From VFZS01 sp964353255 (GTDB lineage: Bacteria > Acidobacteriota > Terriglobia > Bryobacterales > Bryobacteraceae), in the NCBI GenBank assembly GCA_964353255.1, contig CAYGVJ010000002.1:30783-94782 (forward strand): a stretch of DNA of 64,000 nucleotides, given 5' to 3'. Position 1 is the stretch's first letter, and the number at the start of each line of letters is the position of its first letter. The translations under genes and the position numbers were made by a program. The notes under the pieces are model-generated. The model searched no databases, had not been told where the DNA came from, and saw nothing but the letters and a program-made list of their open reading frames with translations. This document shows, in pieces, positions 15,193-23,531 of the stretch.

Positions 15193-16145
15193 GCCTGCCT
15201 CCGCGCCTCGAGCATGATCGTCGAGCCCGCGCCAAAGGCGGCTTCCAGCGCCGTCGGCAAAACGCTCGCCGCGAGCAGCGCGAAGTAGACCAGGTCCTTG
15301 AGCAGCCTCAACGGCCCGCCCTCGGGCGCGCCGCGCACCCGCCGCGCCATCGGGTCCAGCCACGGGGCCAGGCTGGCCGCCAGAGCTGCCGGGTTGTCGC
15401 GCCAGGAGAAATGCTTCCGCCGGGTCACCTGAAACCCGCAGGATTCCAGCAGCCGCTCCAGCCCGCGAGCCGGGAAGCTTACCAGGTGCCGCGGCACGTC
15501 CAGCCCGCTCCACCTACGCCCCAGCAGGGCGAACTGCCAGCTCGCCGTGTTGGGCGTTTGCACGATCAGCCGCCCGCCCGGCCGCAACAGCTTGCGCGCC
15601 GCCAGCAGGTACGCCCGCGGGTCCGGGACGTGCTCGAGTACATGGAACATAGTCACCGCGGCGCAACTGCCGGGCGCCACGGGCGCCTGCTCGAGGCTGC
15701 CGCAGACCGCCGGCACCGCGTTCTGTTTCCAGCACAAGCCGGCCGCCTCGCTCGCCCGGTCCAAGCCGGCCACACGGTAACCCCGGTCCTTCAGCAGGCG
15801 CAGGAACAGCCCACCCCCGCAGCCCACATCCAGCACCGGCCCTGGCCAGCCGGCTCCGGCCAGAGCGCGCTCGACGAATCTCACGTGATCGCGCACCACC
15901 AGCCGCCGCCAGGCCTCCTCCAGCCGGCTCGCTGCGCCGCCCTCCGGCCGAAACCAGTAGTGGCGCGGATAATACTCATCCAGCCCCTGAGACGTCGGAG
16001 ACGGCTCCAGCCGCAGCGCTTCGCACTCCGCGCACTTGACGACCTGGAACTGCCGCTCGGTGGTGCGGTAAAGGCGGTCGCCCGCGGCGAACAACTTGCG
16101 GAAGTCCGAACTGCCGCACACCGGGCAAACCGGATGTTCGCTCAC
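15189..16145 (-). CDS. SAM-dependent methyltransferase with N-terminal zinc ribbon
   Basis: A 318-residue protein starting at GTG 16145, which overlaps the glycosyltransferase stop by four bases (GTGA). Residues 1-40 hold two CxxC pairs (CPVCGSS, CAECEAL), a zinc ribbon seen in many sugar or polyketide C-methyltransferases of the Methyltransf_23 type. The SAM site is VLDVGCGGGLFLRLL, and TMFHVLEHVPDP is the post-motif. A hydrophobic segment lies near the C-terminus. The tandem of two different methyltransferases after a glycosyltransferase suggests tailoring of one glycan or glycolipid. Confidence 0.8.
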   Translation of the reverse strand: MSEHPVCPVCGSSDFRKLFAAGDRLYRTTERQFQVVKCAECEALRLEPSPTSQGLDEYYPRHYWFRPEGGAASRLEEAWRRLVVRDHVRFVERALAGAGWPGPVLDVGCGGGLFLRLLKDRGYRVAGLDRASEAAGLCWKQNAVPAVCGSLEQAPVAPGSCAAVTMFHVLEHVPDPRAYLLAARKLLRPGGRLIVQTPNTASWQFALLGRRWSGLDVPRHLVSFPARGLERLLESCGFQVTRRKHFSWRDNPAALAASLAPWLDPMARRVRGAPEGGPLRLLKDLVYFALLAASVLPTALEAAFGAGSTIMLEARRQA

Positions 16146-17194
16146 AGCGCCAGCTCGGCCAGCTCCTTCAGCCGCACCCGGTGGCTCATGATCAGCCGCC
16201 GCACTTCGGCCGGCGTCACTCTCCGGATGCGCCGGATCAGGCGTCGCTTGCGCAGGATGCGCGGCAGCATCCGCACCGCCTCCAGATCCCCCTTCAGCAA
16301 GGCCAGCGCCGCTCGCGCCTTGCCCTTCACTCCCGGAAAACGCGCCAGTTCGCCCCGCCCCCGCAGACCCGCCCAGGCCCCCGCTCCCAGCCGCGCCAGG
16401 TAGTAGAACCCGTTCAGCCACAGCAGGCTCCAGGGGAACAGCTTGGCCGCCAGCAGCACCCGGTTGCGTTCGATAAGTTCCAAACGCCGGGCGGAGGCCA
16501 GGCCCAGCGTGGCCCCGCGATGGTGCCGCACCACGGCCTCCGGGATGTACAGGCATGTCCAGCCGGCAATCCGCGCCCGCAAGCCCAGCTCGGCATCGTC
16601 GCCATAGGCAAAGAAATCCTCGTCGAAGCCGCCGATCTCATCCAGCATCGCGCGCCGGTACATGGCCGCGCAACCATCCGGCCACAGCGTCTCCTCGCGC
16701 CGGTCGTATTGGCCGCGATCCACTTCCCCGGAGCCCCGCCCCCGGTTTTGCCCGTCCGGGTAGATGAGGTGTCCCGCCTTGTCGATACGCGTCGGGTCTT
16801 CCCAGCCCAGGATCTTGGAGGCGGCCATGCCCACGCGCGGGCCGTGCTGGAAAGCGCCGCGCAGCGCTGCCAGCCAGCCCGGGTCGGCCTCCGCGTCGTT
16901 GTTCAGCAGCGCCACCAGCGGCGCCCGCGAGGCTGCGATCCCCTGGTTATTGGCCGCGCAGAAGCCTCGGTTGACAGGGTTGACGATCAACCGGAGGTTC
17001 AAGGCCGGCCGCGGGGCGAACTCGTGCGCCACCATTTCCGCGGAGCCGTCGGCGGAGCCGTTGTCCACCACGATGGTTTCAAAGTCCACCCGCCGCTGCG
17101 CTTCCAGCGATTCCAGCGCCCGGCGCAGCAGCTCCCGGCGGTTCCAAGTCACCATCACGACAACGATCTCGGGTTTCGCGGTGCGGTCGGTCAA
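16142..17194 (-). CDS. Glycosyltransferase family 2 (rhamnosyltransferase-like)
   Basis: A 350-residue protein. The GT-A domain has IVVVMVTWNRRELLRRALES at the start, NPVNRGFCAANNQG, the DxD-type motif LLNNDAEADPGWLAA, and a later FDEDFFAYGDDAELGLRA motif, the pattern of bacterial rhamnosyl- and N-acetylglucosaminyl-transferases. It is the first gene of the operon that continues into two methyltransferases and the M28 peptidase. The start is 38 bases from the divergent RodZ-like gene, so the two must share a short promoter region. Confidence 0.85.
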   Translation of the reverse strand: MTDRTAKPEIVVVMVTWNRRELLRRALESLEAQRRVDFETIVVDNGSADGSAEMVAHEFAPRPALNLRLIVNPVNRGFCAANNQGIAASRAPLVALLNNDAEADPGWLAALRGAFQHGPRVGMAASKILGWEDPTRIDKAGHLIYPDGQNRGRGSGEVDRGQYDRREETLWPDGCAAMYRRAMLDEIGGFDEDFFAYGDDAELGLRARIAGWTCLYIPEAVVRHHRGATLGLASARRLELIERNRVLLAAKLFPWSLLWLNGFYYLARLGAGAWAGLRGRGELARFPGVKGKARAALALLKGDLEAVRMLPRILRKRRLIRRIRRVTPAEVRRLIMSHRVRLKELAELAL

Positions 17195-17232
17195 CTGTAG
17201 TATTCTATTACCGCCAGAATTCCGGCGGCGTT

Positions 17233-18024
17233 ATGTCTTCTCTCGGCCAGAGGCTCTGCCAGGAACGCCTCCAACGCGGCTTGAGTCTCGAGCAGGCGGC
17301 CAAGCGCACCAGGATCAGTGCCCGCTTCCTGGAGGCGATCGAGGCGGAGGAATTCGACAAGCTGCCCGGCAGCTTCTTTGCCCGCAGTTTCGTGCGGCAG
17401 TACGCCGCGGCCTTGGGTTTGGATCCGGAGGCCTTCGACGCGGAGCTGGGCAGGTTCGAGGAGCCAGTTACGCCGCCTCCCCCTCCCGAACCCGCCCAGC
17501 CGCGAATTCGCGTGCCCCCAATCGCCGTGAGCGCCAAAGCCCGGCGCCTGGCTTTGCGGCGCTGGGCGGGCTCAGTGGCCGCGTTCGTGCTGGTTGTGCT
17601 GGCCTGCGCGGTGCTATACACCATCTGGCAAAAAGTGCGCTGGGCCCCCGCTCCCCAGCCTCAGCCGCCGCCAGCCGCCCCATCGCCACCCGCGACCAGC
17701 GCGCCTCCCCAGCCCGCGCCGTTCCCGCCGCCCTCGGCTGTGGAGGCCCCCATCCTGGTCCACATCCGCGCCTCCGAAGACGCCTGGGTGCGGGTTACCT
17801 CCGACGGGAGGGTCGTCTTCTCCGGCGTACTCAAGCCGGGTCAGACCCAGGCCTTCCAGGGCCGTGAGAGCATGAGCCTGCTGACGGGCAACGCCGGGTC
17901 GCTCCAGCTCGCCTTCAACGGCAGGTTGCTCGGACCCCTTGGGCCCAGGGGGCAAATCCGGGTGGTGGAATTCACTCCCGCGGACTACCGGATCCTGGAG
18001 CGGAAGCCGCCGCCCGCTTCCTAG
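17233..18024 (+). CDS. RodZ-like helix-turn-helix membrane protein
   Basis: A 263-residue protein. Residues 1-75 are an HTH domain (GQRLCQERLQRGLSLEQAA, then FFARSFVRQYAAALGLD). A single transmembrane helix lies at about residues 113-136. A proline/alanine-rich linker follows, then a C-terminal beta domain (DUF4115) with AWVRVTSDGRVVFSGVL. RodZ links the MreB cytoskeleton to the wall synthesis machinery in rod-shaped cells; this protein has the same order of parts. It is convergent with pgsA and overlaps it by 53 bases tail to tail. Confidence 0.8.
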   Translation: MSSLGQRLCQERLQRGLSLEQAAKRTRISARFLEAIEAEEFDKLPGSFFARSFVRQYAAALGLDPEAFDAELGRFEEPVTPPPPPEPAQPRIRVPPIAVSAKARRLALRRWAGSVAAFVLVVLACAVLYTIWQKVRWAPAPQPQPPPAAPSPPATSAPPQPAPFPPPSAVEAPILVHIRASEDAWVRVTSDGRVVFSGVLKPGQTQAFQGRESMSLLTGNAGSLQLAFNGRLLGPLGPRGQIRVVEFTPADYRILERKPPPAS

Positions 18025-18625
18025 CCTTCTCCAGACGAAGCAACTCGCGCCGCCGCCGGCGCTTGATCCGATCGTCCACCTTGCGCCAGAACTTGCGAAA
18101 GTACAGGATCGCCGAGAGCACCGCCACCACCACCACGCACCACATCCAGCCCATCGCCCACGGCCGCAGCCCCTTCCAGTGGATGCCGAGCAGCAACAGC
18201 GTGACCGCGATCACCTGCGCCAGCATCTTGGTCTTGCCCAGTTCGCTGGCCTCGATGGTGTAGCCCGCCGCGGCCGCGATGCTGCGCAGGCCGGTCACCG
18301 CGAACTCCCGCCCCACGATGATGATGGCCATCCAGGCCGGAACCTCGCGCACCCCGACCAGCGAGATCAGCGCCGCCGAGATCAGCAGCTTGTCGGCAAT
18401 CGGATCCAGCAGCGTGCCCACCGTGGTCACCTGGCCCCACCGCCGCGCCAGATACCCGTCCAGCAGGTCAGTGGCGGCCGCCGCCAGGAAAATCGCCAGC
18501 GCCAGAAACTCGTTGGTAATCAACACCTGCTGGAACCGGATCTCCCAGTTCTCCTTCACCAGCGCCGCCACCAGCAGCGGCACGAAGAAAATCCTCAGCA
18601 GGGTCAGCAGATTCGGGAAGTTCAT
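17972..18625 (-). CDS. pgsA: CDP-diacylglycerol-glycerol-3-phosphate 3-phosphatidyltransferase
   Basis: A 217-residue integral membrane protein with the CDP-alcohol phosphotransferase signature DG-x2-AR-x8-G-x3-D-x3-D, visible as DGYLARRWGQVTTVG followed by TLLDPIADK. It makes phosphatidylglycerol phosphate, the first step to phosphatidylglycerol and cardiolipin. The N-terminal NFPNLLTLLRIFFVPLL is typical of PgsA. The tail after residue 180 is rich in arginine and lysine and overlaps the 3' end of the RodZ-like gene by 53 bases. It probably follows hflX and hfq on the same strand; the gap to hflX is 18 bases. Confidence 0.9.
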   Translation of the reverse strand: MNFPNLLTLLRIFFVPLLVAALVKENWEIRFQQVLITNEFLALAIFLAAAATDLLDGYLARRWGQVTTVGTLLDPIADKLLISAALISLVGVREVPAWMAIIIVGREFAVTGLRSIAAAAGYTIEASELGKTKMLAQVIAVTLLLLGIHWKGLRPWAMGWMWCVVVVAVLSAILYFRKFWRKVDDRIKRRRRRELLRLEKARKRAAASAPGSGSPRE

Positions 18626-18643
18626 CTACTTCACCAACATACA

Positions 18644-19948
18644 CTAGCCCTTGCGAACCAGGTACCCCGCCAGGCGCCGCTGGAGCGACTCGGGCACCTC
18701 GGCCTCCACCTCCCAATAGCCCCCGTCATACCGCCGCGACGCTACCCGGCCGTGTTCGTACAGCAGGTGCATCTTAGCCCCGTCCTGGAGCGAAAACCGG
18801 AACACCGCCAGGTGCAGCAGCTCGCTGGGCAGCGCCTCATCCACCACCTCCAGGAGCCGCTCCAGCCCTTCGCCGGCGCGGGCCGACACAACCGCCACCC
18901 AAGACGCCCGGCCGGCGTCGGCCTGGATCCGCCGGCCCAGCGCTTCCGCCTCGGCGTTGCCTCCGGCAACCAGATCCGCCTTGTTCAGCACCAGCACCTG
19001 GGGCGTCGCCTCCACGCCGATTTCGGCCAGCACCTTCTGTACCTGGCGGACTTGCTCGGCGGCGTGAGTCGAGGAAGCATCCACCACGTGGAGCAGCAGC
19101 GCCGCCTCGCGCACCTCCTCCAGGGTGGCCCGAAACGCCTCCACCAGCGTCACCGGCAGGTTCCGTATGAAACCCACCGTGTCGCTCACCAGCACCCGGC
19201 GGCGGGAGGGCAGTTGCACGCCCCGTATAGTCGGATCGAGCGTAGCGAACAACCGGTCGTCGACCAGCACTCCGGCGCCGCTGAGGCGGTTGAACAGGGT
19301 GGACTTGCCGGCGTTGGTGTAGCCCACCAGGGCCGCCGTGGCCAGGGGCACCGCCTGCCGCTTCTGCCGCTGCACGCCCCGGCTGGTGCGCACCGCTTCG
19401 AGCTCCTGACGGATCTTGCGGATGCGCCGGAAGACTCTGCGGCGGTCGGTCTCCAGTTGCGTCTCGCCGGGACCGCGCGTCCCTATGCCGCCCCCCAGCC
19501 GCGACATCTCGACGCCGCGCCCGCTCAGTCGCGGCAGCAGGTAGTCCAGTTGCGCCAGCTCGACTTGCAGTTGACCCTCGCGCGTGCGCGCTCGCCGCGC
19601 GAAAATGTCCAGAATCAACTGGGTGCGGTCCACTACCTTGCGCTCCGAGACCCGCTCCAGGTTGCGGAGCTGGGTGGGCGTCAGGTCGTGATCAAAGATA
19701 ACCACCTCGGCGTGCTCGGCTTCCGCCAGCCAGGCCACCTCTTCGGCCTTGCCCGCCCCGATCAAGGTGGCCGCCGTGGGCCTGCTGCGCGATTGAAGCA
19801 CGCGGCCCACCACGGCGGCGTTCGCGCTGTCGGCCAGGGCCGCCAGTTCCTCCAGGGATTCCTCCGCCGAATAGCCCGCGGCGTGTGAGGCGGAAAGCGC
19901 GGGTCCCTTCAGCTCCAGGCCGACCAAAATCGCCCGTTCGCGCGCCAC
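18644..19948 (-). CDS. hflX: Ribosome-associated GTPase HflX
   Basis: The predicted protein has 434 residues from a GTG at 19948; an ATG-led frame reaches 20044 but would overlap hfq and adds non-conserved residues. The HflX N-terminal domain is present (DLTPTQLRNLERVSERKVVDRT, GGGIGTRGPGETQLETDRR). The G motifs are GYTNAGKST (G1), DTVGF (G3) and NKAD (G4). HflX splits stalled or hibernating 70S ribosomes under stress. Lying next to hfq on the same strand, 16 bases downstream, is the same association known from many proteobacteria. Confidence 0.9.
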   Translation of the reverse strand: MARERAILVGLELKGPALSASHAAGYSAEESLEELAALADSANAAVVGRVLQSRSRPTAATLIGAGKAEEVAWLAEAEHAEVVIFDHDLTPTQLRNLERVSERKVVDRTQLILDIFARRARTREGQLQVELAQLDYLLPRLSGRGVEMSRLGGGIGTRGPGETQLETDRRRVFRRIRKIRQELEAVRTSRGVQRQKRQAVPLATAALVGYTNAGKSTLFNRLSGAGVLVDDRLFATLDPTIRGVQLPSRRRVLVSDTVGFIRNLPVTLVEAFRATLEEVREAALLLHVVDASSTHAAEQVRQVQKVLAEIGVEATPQVLVLNKADLVAGGNAEAEALGRRIQADAGRASWVAVVSARAGEGLERLLEVVDEALPSELLHLAVFRFSLQDGAKMHLLYEHGRVASRRYDGGYWEVEAEVPESLQRRLAGYLVRKG

Positions 19949-19964
19949 GTCTGATCTTGGGGCG

Positions 19965-20261
19965 CTACCCTGCGGCGGGCTCGCCCGTGCTCCCGCCCGG
20001 TGGCGGCACCGCACCGCCGCCCGAGGCTCCCGCCGGTGCGGCATACGCCGGCAGGGGCTTCGAGATCACCACCGTCGAGATGGCGTGCTTAAAGATCAAC
20101 TGCTCCTGGCTGTTGGACTCCAGAATCAGCGAATACTTGTCGAAGCTCTTGATGCGGCCGGTGAGCTTGACCCCGCTCATCAGGTAAATGGTCAGCAAGG
20201 TACGCTCTTTCCGCGCATTGTTGAGGAAGGCTTCCTGTATGTTCTGCGCCGGTTTCTCCAT
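19965..20261 (-). CDS. hfq: RNA chaperone Hfq
   Basis: A 98-residue protein with both Sm motifs: NIQEAFLNNARKERTLLTIYL, then LTGRIKSFDKYSLIL (Sm1) and LIFKHAISTVV (Sm2, with the KHAIS variant of the YKHA motif). After residue 70 comes a flexible glycine/proline-rich tail. Hfq forms hexamers that pair small RNAs with mRNAs. An AGGA ribosome binding site precedes the ATG, and TACAAT at 20292-20297 (minus strand) is a likely -10 box. It is transcribed towards hflX and pgsA. Confidence 0.92.
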   Translation of the reverse strand: MEKPAQNIQEAFLNNARKERTLLTIYLMSGVKLTGRIKSFDKYSLILESNSQEQLIFKHAISTVVISKPLPAYAAPAGASGGGAVPPPGGSTGEPAAG

Positions 20262-20333
20262 ATTGCTTCCTAGTACACCGGGGTGGCTCTCATTGTAGCA
20301 GATCGCCGGCCGGCGGCCGCTGGCGGGCGACTG

Positions 20334-21083
20334 GCGCCGGGCGTAAGCTAAGAGTCTGCTCTAGTGGAGGTTCCCGATGCTTCGGCTTCTGCTCTGGTCG
20401 CTGCTGATGCTTCTTCCCGCCGCCGGCGCCGGTGGCGCGGAAACCCTGCGGGTGGTTTTCGAGGGCGCCTCATGGGAGCACCGATGGGCGCTGAAGGAGG
20501 TGAGCCCGGACCTTCCCTCCGATTGGTCCGCTTTCGAATTCCTGGTCATGGAACTTAGAGCGTCGTCGCCCCAGCGGTTCGAATTGCGGTTCCACACCGC
20601 CGGCGGGACGCGAAGCCAGCGCATACACCCGTTTCCGGGCGCGTGGATCCGTGCCGCCGTGCCGCTCAAGTACTTTCTGCGGCCGGACCGGGAAGGCTTC
20701 GACCTGGCGTCGATGGGCAACAAACCGCGGGGATCGTTCTGGATCACGCTTGTCCAAATTAGCTTTTGAGCCGGGCCAGTTGGACAGCATGCGGCCGGGC
20801 TGCTGAGGCTGCGCTCGGTTCCTAGAGGGGCCGGGAGACCCGTAGAACCGGGATTTGGCGTGTGGTGTGGCCCGGGGCCGATCCCGGGTCTTGGCCGAAG
20901 CCAATTTGGAGAGCATGTGAAGGCCGACGGGGACCTGGTTTTTCTGTCACGCAGCCGGGTCAATAGAATCAGTGACTTAACCTGTCCAGGGTGCCCGACT
21001 GCCGGCTAATTTGGACAGCCGTGGTTCTGAATCAATCTCTCGGGTGCGGTCGGCCCGTTGACCGCCCTCGAGGCGCTGGGGTA
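20334..21083 (+). pseudogene. Truncated 5' copy of the glycosidase gene at 24068
   Basis: Positions 20334-20746 repeat 24025-24437, including the upstream region, the ATG (20377) and about 123 codons. The first 67 bases differ at 8 positions, while the next 346 bases (20401-20746) are identical. At 20747 the gene is interrupted by a 278-base inverted-repeat element. After it, 21035-21083 resume the gene sequence with about 5 mismatches in 47 bases, and then similarity ends. The reading frame stops at 20769 inside the element, so the product would be a short fragment. The restriction-modification island follows directly. Confidence 0.9.
20747..21024. mobile_element. Short inverted-repeat element, probably an IS remnant
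   Basis: The ends carry TGTCCAAATTAGC (20751-20763) and its exact complement GCTAATTTGGACA (21005-21017), extended by a few imperfect pairs. Related sub-repeats occur inside (GCCAGTTGGACAGCATG near the left end, GCCAATTTGGAGAGCATG near 20900), a layout like the multiple terminal repeats of IS21-type elements. Flanks are TTCTGGATCA (20737-20746) and TTCTGAATCA (21025-21034), a 10-base target duplication with one difference. No transposase gene fits in 278 bases. The family assignment is an inference. Confidence 0.65.
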
Positions 21084-21256
21084 AGGTGTGGCCCCCCAAG
21101 GCTCAGTTCGCACAGAACGCCCAGGTGCTAACCGGAAGGATGGGGCGTCGAGTCTGGCCGGGACCACCCGAAGAGAGTCGTAGTACGCCAACTCACCTTT
21201 AGGACGCTGCCGAGCGTTCGGCCTCTGGAGGACGGCAGCGATGGTCGAAATTGTCC

Positions 21257-21285
21257 TTGACCTCTGCCGCGAACCCTGCCATACT
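21257..21285 (+). promoter_or_regulatory. Promoter of the restriction-modification island
   Basis: TTGACC (21257-21262) and CATACT (21280-21285) are 17 bases apart, 18 bases before the ATG at 21303, which has an AAAGGTGG ribosome binding site. Between 21084 and 21256 I see no gene or repeat. Confidence 0.5.
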
Positions 21286-21302
21286 GCTGTAAAGGTGGCA
21301 AG

Positions 21303-21491
21303 ATGGCAGAACAACTGCCCCTGGTTCCCACGATGAAATCGACCTTTCGACTTCCTGTGGACCTGTATCGCCGTCTTAAGATTAGGGCCGTGCAGGAGAA
21401 CAGGCCAATAGCCGATCTTCTCATCGATGCAGTTGAGCTTTATCTTTGCAAGGTGGAATCAGCCAATGACGAACCGACGCCCACTGCCTAG
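21303..21491 (+). CDS. Small ribbon-helix-helix-like protein, possible regulator of the RM genes
   Basis: A 62-residue protein with KSTFRLPVDLYRRLKIRAVQ followed by a helix ending in LLIDAVELYL, the strand-helix-helix layout of Arc/CopG proteins. It overlaps the methyltransferase gene by 26 bases if that gene starts at 21466, so the two are translated from one mRNA. Control proteins of RM systems often delay nuclease expression, but those are mostly HTH proteins; this role is inferred only from position. Confidence 0.6.
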   Translation: MAEQLPLVPTMKSTFRLPVDLYRRLKIRAVQENRPIADLLIDAVELYLCKVESANDEPTPTA

Positions 21492-22485
21492 AACTGTCGG
21501 GGTCCGGCGGGCTCTCTTTCGTGGAAGTGGCTTGACTAGAGACAAAGGCAAACCAGCCGAGAAGGAATATGAACTGGTTTCCATGTTCTCCGGCTGCGGG
21601 GGAATGGACCTTGGATTTCTTGGTGGGTTTGAGGCCTTAGGGCGTCGGTACGAACACCTGCCCTTCCGAATTGTGTGGGCAAATGACCACAACGAGGCCG
21701 CGTGCAGAACCTATCGACGCAATCTGGGAGAAGACATCCACTGTGCCGATGTCTGGGACACCATCAGCTCGATGCCAGAGCAGGCGGATGTATTGATCGG
21801 CGGATTTCCATGCCAAGACATTTCCGTCAACGGGAAGCGTGCAGGCGTTGTTGACGGCAACCGTAGCGGTCTCTACAAAGCTATGATCGAGGGCATCAGG
21901 CGGACACGTCCAAGAGTGTTCGTCGCCGAAAACGTGAAGGGCCTGCTGATGAAGTACAACGAGCAGTCCCTTCGACGAGTCGTAAAGGACTTTGAAGAGT
22001 TGGGATACAGGATACTTTACAACCTGTACCTTGCCGCCGATTATGGCATCCCCCAGACTCGGGAGCGCGTGTTCATCGTCGGAACATCCGCCGACGCAAA
22101 GCCCTTTGTCCCCCCCCCTCCTGAGCGCACTAGAGCCACGTGGATGACGGCCAGAGAGGCAATCGCAGACCTGGAGGGCCTGGAAGAATGCCCTTCTATC
22201 AATCATGTATGGAGCCGCGCGAACACAAGTCCGGAGCAGGGGAATAGGAGACTCGATCCCAACCGGCCGGCCTATACGATTCGGGCCGAATGTCATGGGA
22301 ACATCCAGTACCATTACCGTCTTCCACGCCGCATTTCTATGCGGGAAGCAGCGCGATTCCAGTCGTTTCCAGATAGCTTTGTCTTTGAATCGAAACTGAG
22401 AGAGACCGAAAGACAAGTGGGCAATGCCGTACCGCCAGTCCTGGCATGGCAGGTCGCTAGAGCGGTGCGCGATTGCTTGGCGTGA
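21466..22485 (+). CDS. DNA (cytosine-5) methyltransferase of a type II RM system
   Basis: A 339-residue protein with all main C5-methyltransferase motifs in order: FSGCGGMDLGF (I, SAM), GGFPCQDIS (IV, catalytic cysteine), ENVKG (VI), QTRERVFIVG (VIII), a target-recognition region, ISMREAARFQSFPD (IX) and VGNAVPP (X). The ATG at 21466 is preferred over the first ATG in frame (21427) because AAGGTGG lies about nine bases before it and the extra residues are not family-like. It would protect host DNA against the convergently encoded nuclease. Base composition is clearly less GC-rich than the flanking genes, consistent with recent transfer. Confidence 0.92.
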   Translation: MTNRRPLPRTVGVRRALFRGSGLTRDKGKPAEKEYELVSMFSGCGGMDLGFLGGFEALGRRYEHLPFRIVWANDHNEAACRTYRRNLGEDIHCADVWDTISSMPEQADVLIGGFPCQDISVNGKRAGVVDGNRSGLYKAMIEGIRRTRPRVFVAENVKGLLMKYNEQSLRRVVKDFEELGYRILYNLYLAADYGIPQTRERVFIVGTSADAKPFVPPPPERTRATWMTAREAIADLEGLEECPSINHVWSRANTSPEQGNRRLDPNRPAYTIRAECHGNIQYHYRLPRRISMREAARFQSFPDSFVFESKLRETERQVGNAVPPVLAWQVARAVRDCLA

Positions 22486-22502
22486 GCAGGATCGGATGGG
22501 TC

Positions 22503-23510
22503 TCATGCGCCGCGGTCAAGGAAGAGCTCTTTAGACGGCTTCCAATCCTTCGCGTATCCATCGGCGCGGGCTAGCCACTCTTTGATCCGATCTTTGGGGG
22601 CCACCGAACGTCCCCAGTACTCTACGAAAAGGGCGTCCTCCAAGTTTTCAGCCGCGATCTTCATTTCGGCCTCTATGTCTCTCAGGGAACGCTGTATGTA
22701 GACGCCGCCCCTCCTCTCGTCGGTTCTCAGGGCGACACTGCCAGCGGAAAACAAATCACGCGCTTGCGGACACAGAACCCCATGGTAAGTAAGCAAATAA
22801 AGAGTCGCGTCGTTGTATTTGCGCCGCGAGCGGGATGGCTTAACCACCTCGGGGCAAAGCAGCGCCGCTTCCGCTCTCAGCCTACGCTTTTCCTCTTGGG
22901 GTAGCCCCATATAGAGACGCACCTCAAGCGGCAGCGAGTGCTCCGGTTCCAGTTTATCTTCCAGCCACCAAAGCCTATCCCCTGGCTTCAAGCGCCCACG
23001 CGCGTACGTGCGGATGTAGCGCATTTTCTCCTCGGGTGGTAGGGTGCAGAAATCACAATAGGAAATTCCCAACTTCTCAAAGAGGGATCGCTTAGGATCA
23101 ATCTCCACCTCGAAACGGGGCACGTGGGAGGTCCTCACGTGTATGACGCAATGTTCATATCTCCCCCATCGCACCGAAGGCGTTCCGCCCATCTTCCCGA
23201 AGAGGAGATAGATGTGCTTTACGTTCGGGTCTCGGGTCCCCTCGAAAACGCTGTTTGCGACACTTCGCCAGGAATCCTTGTTCGTCACCTTCACTTCAAT
23301 GCCGAATTCGCCAGCGACAATATCCGGGAAAACGTGTGCGCTTGGGGACAGATCGACAGTGCCCCCCGTGCTCTCGGTAAGCTCCAGCAGGACGGTTCTG
23401 ACTCTGGTCTCGAACTCGCTCGGCACGCGACACGTCGGATTCTCTTGAAGTTCCTTGCTCAGCTTTTCAGCGAGGGCCGTTAGTAACGCCTCAAAATCCT
23501 TTATCGTCAT
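22503..23510 (-). CDS. Putative type II restriction endonuclease
   Basis: A 335-residue protein encoded tail to tail with the methyltransferase, 17 bases apart. It contains a PD-(D/E)xK-type core, FPDIVAGEFGIEVKVTNK, with D and ExK suitable for metal-dependent cleavage. The rest matches no family I know. Together with the methyltransferase and Vsr genes, a restriction nuclease is the simplest reading. The recognition site cannot be predicted. The composition is AT-richer than the host genes, like the rest of the island. Confidence 0.7.
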   Translation of the reverse strand: MTIKDFEALLTALAEKLSKELQENPTCRVPSEFETRVRTVLLELTESTGGTVDLSPSAHVFPDIVAGEFGIEVKVTNKDSWRSVANSVFEGTRDPNVKHIYLLFGKMGGTPSVRWGRYEHCVIHVRTSHVPRFEVEIDPKRSLFEKLGISYCDFCTLPPEEKMRYIRTYARGRLKPGDRLWWLEDKLEPEHSLPLEVRLYMGLPQEEKRRLRAEAALLCPEVVKPSRSRRKYNDATLYLLTYHGVLCPQARDLFSAGSVALRTDERRGGVYIQRSLRDIEAEMKIAAENLEDALFVEYWGRSVAPKDRIKEWLARADGYAKDWKPSKELFLDRGA

Positions 23511-23531
23511 GCCTGGTCCGACGATCGCACG

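Noticed and set aside
17939..19888. 649-residue plus-strand frame opposite pgsA and hflX
   Set aside because: It is a shadow of two certain genes, rich in His/Gln/Arg with no domain.
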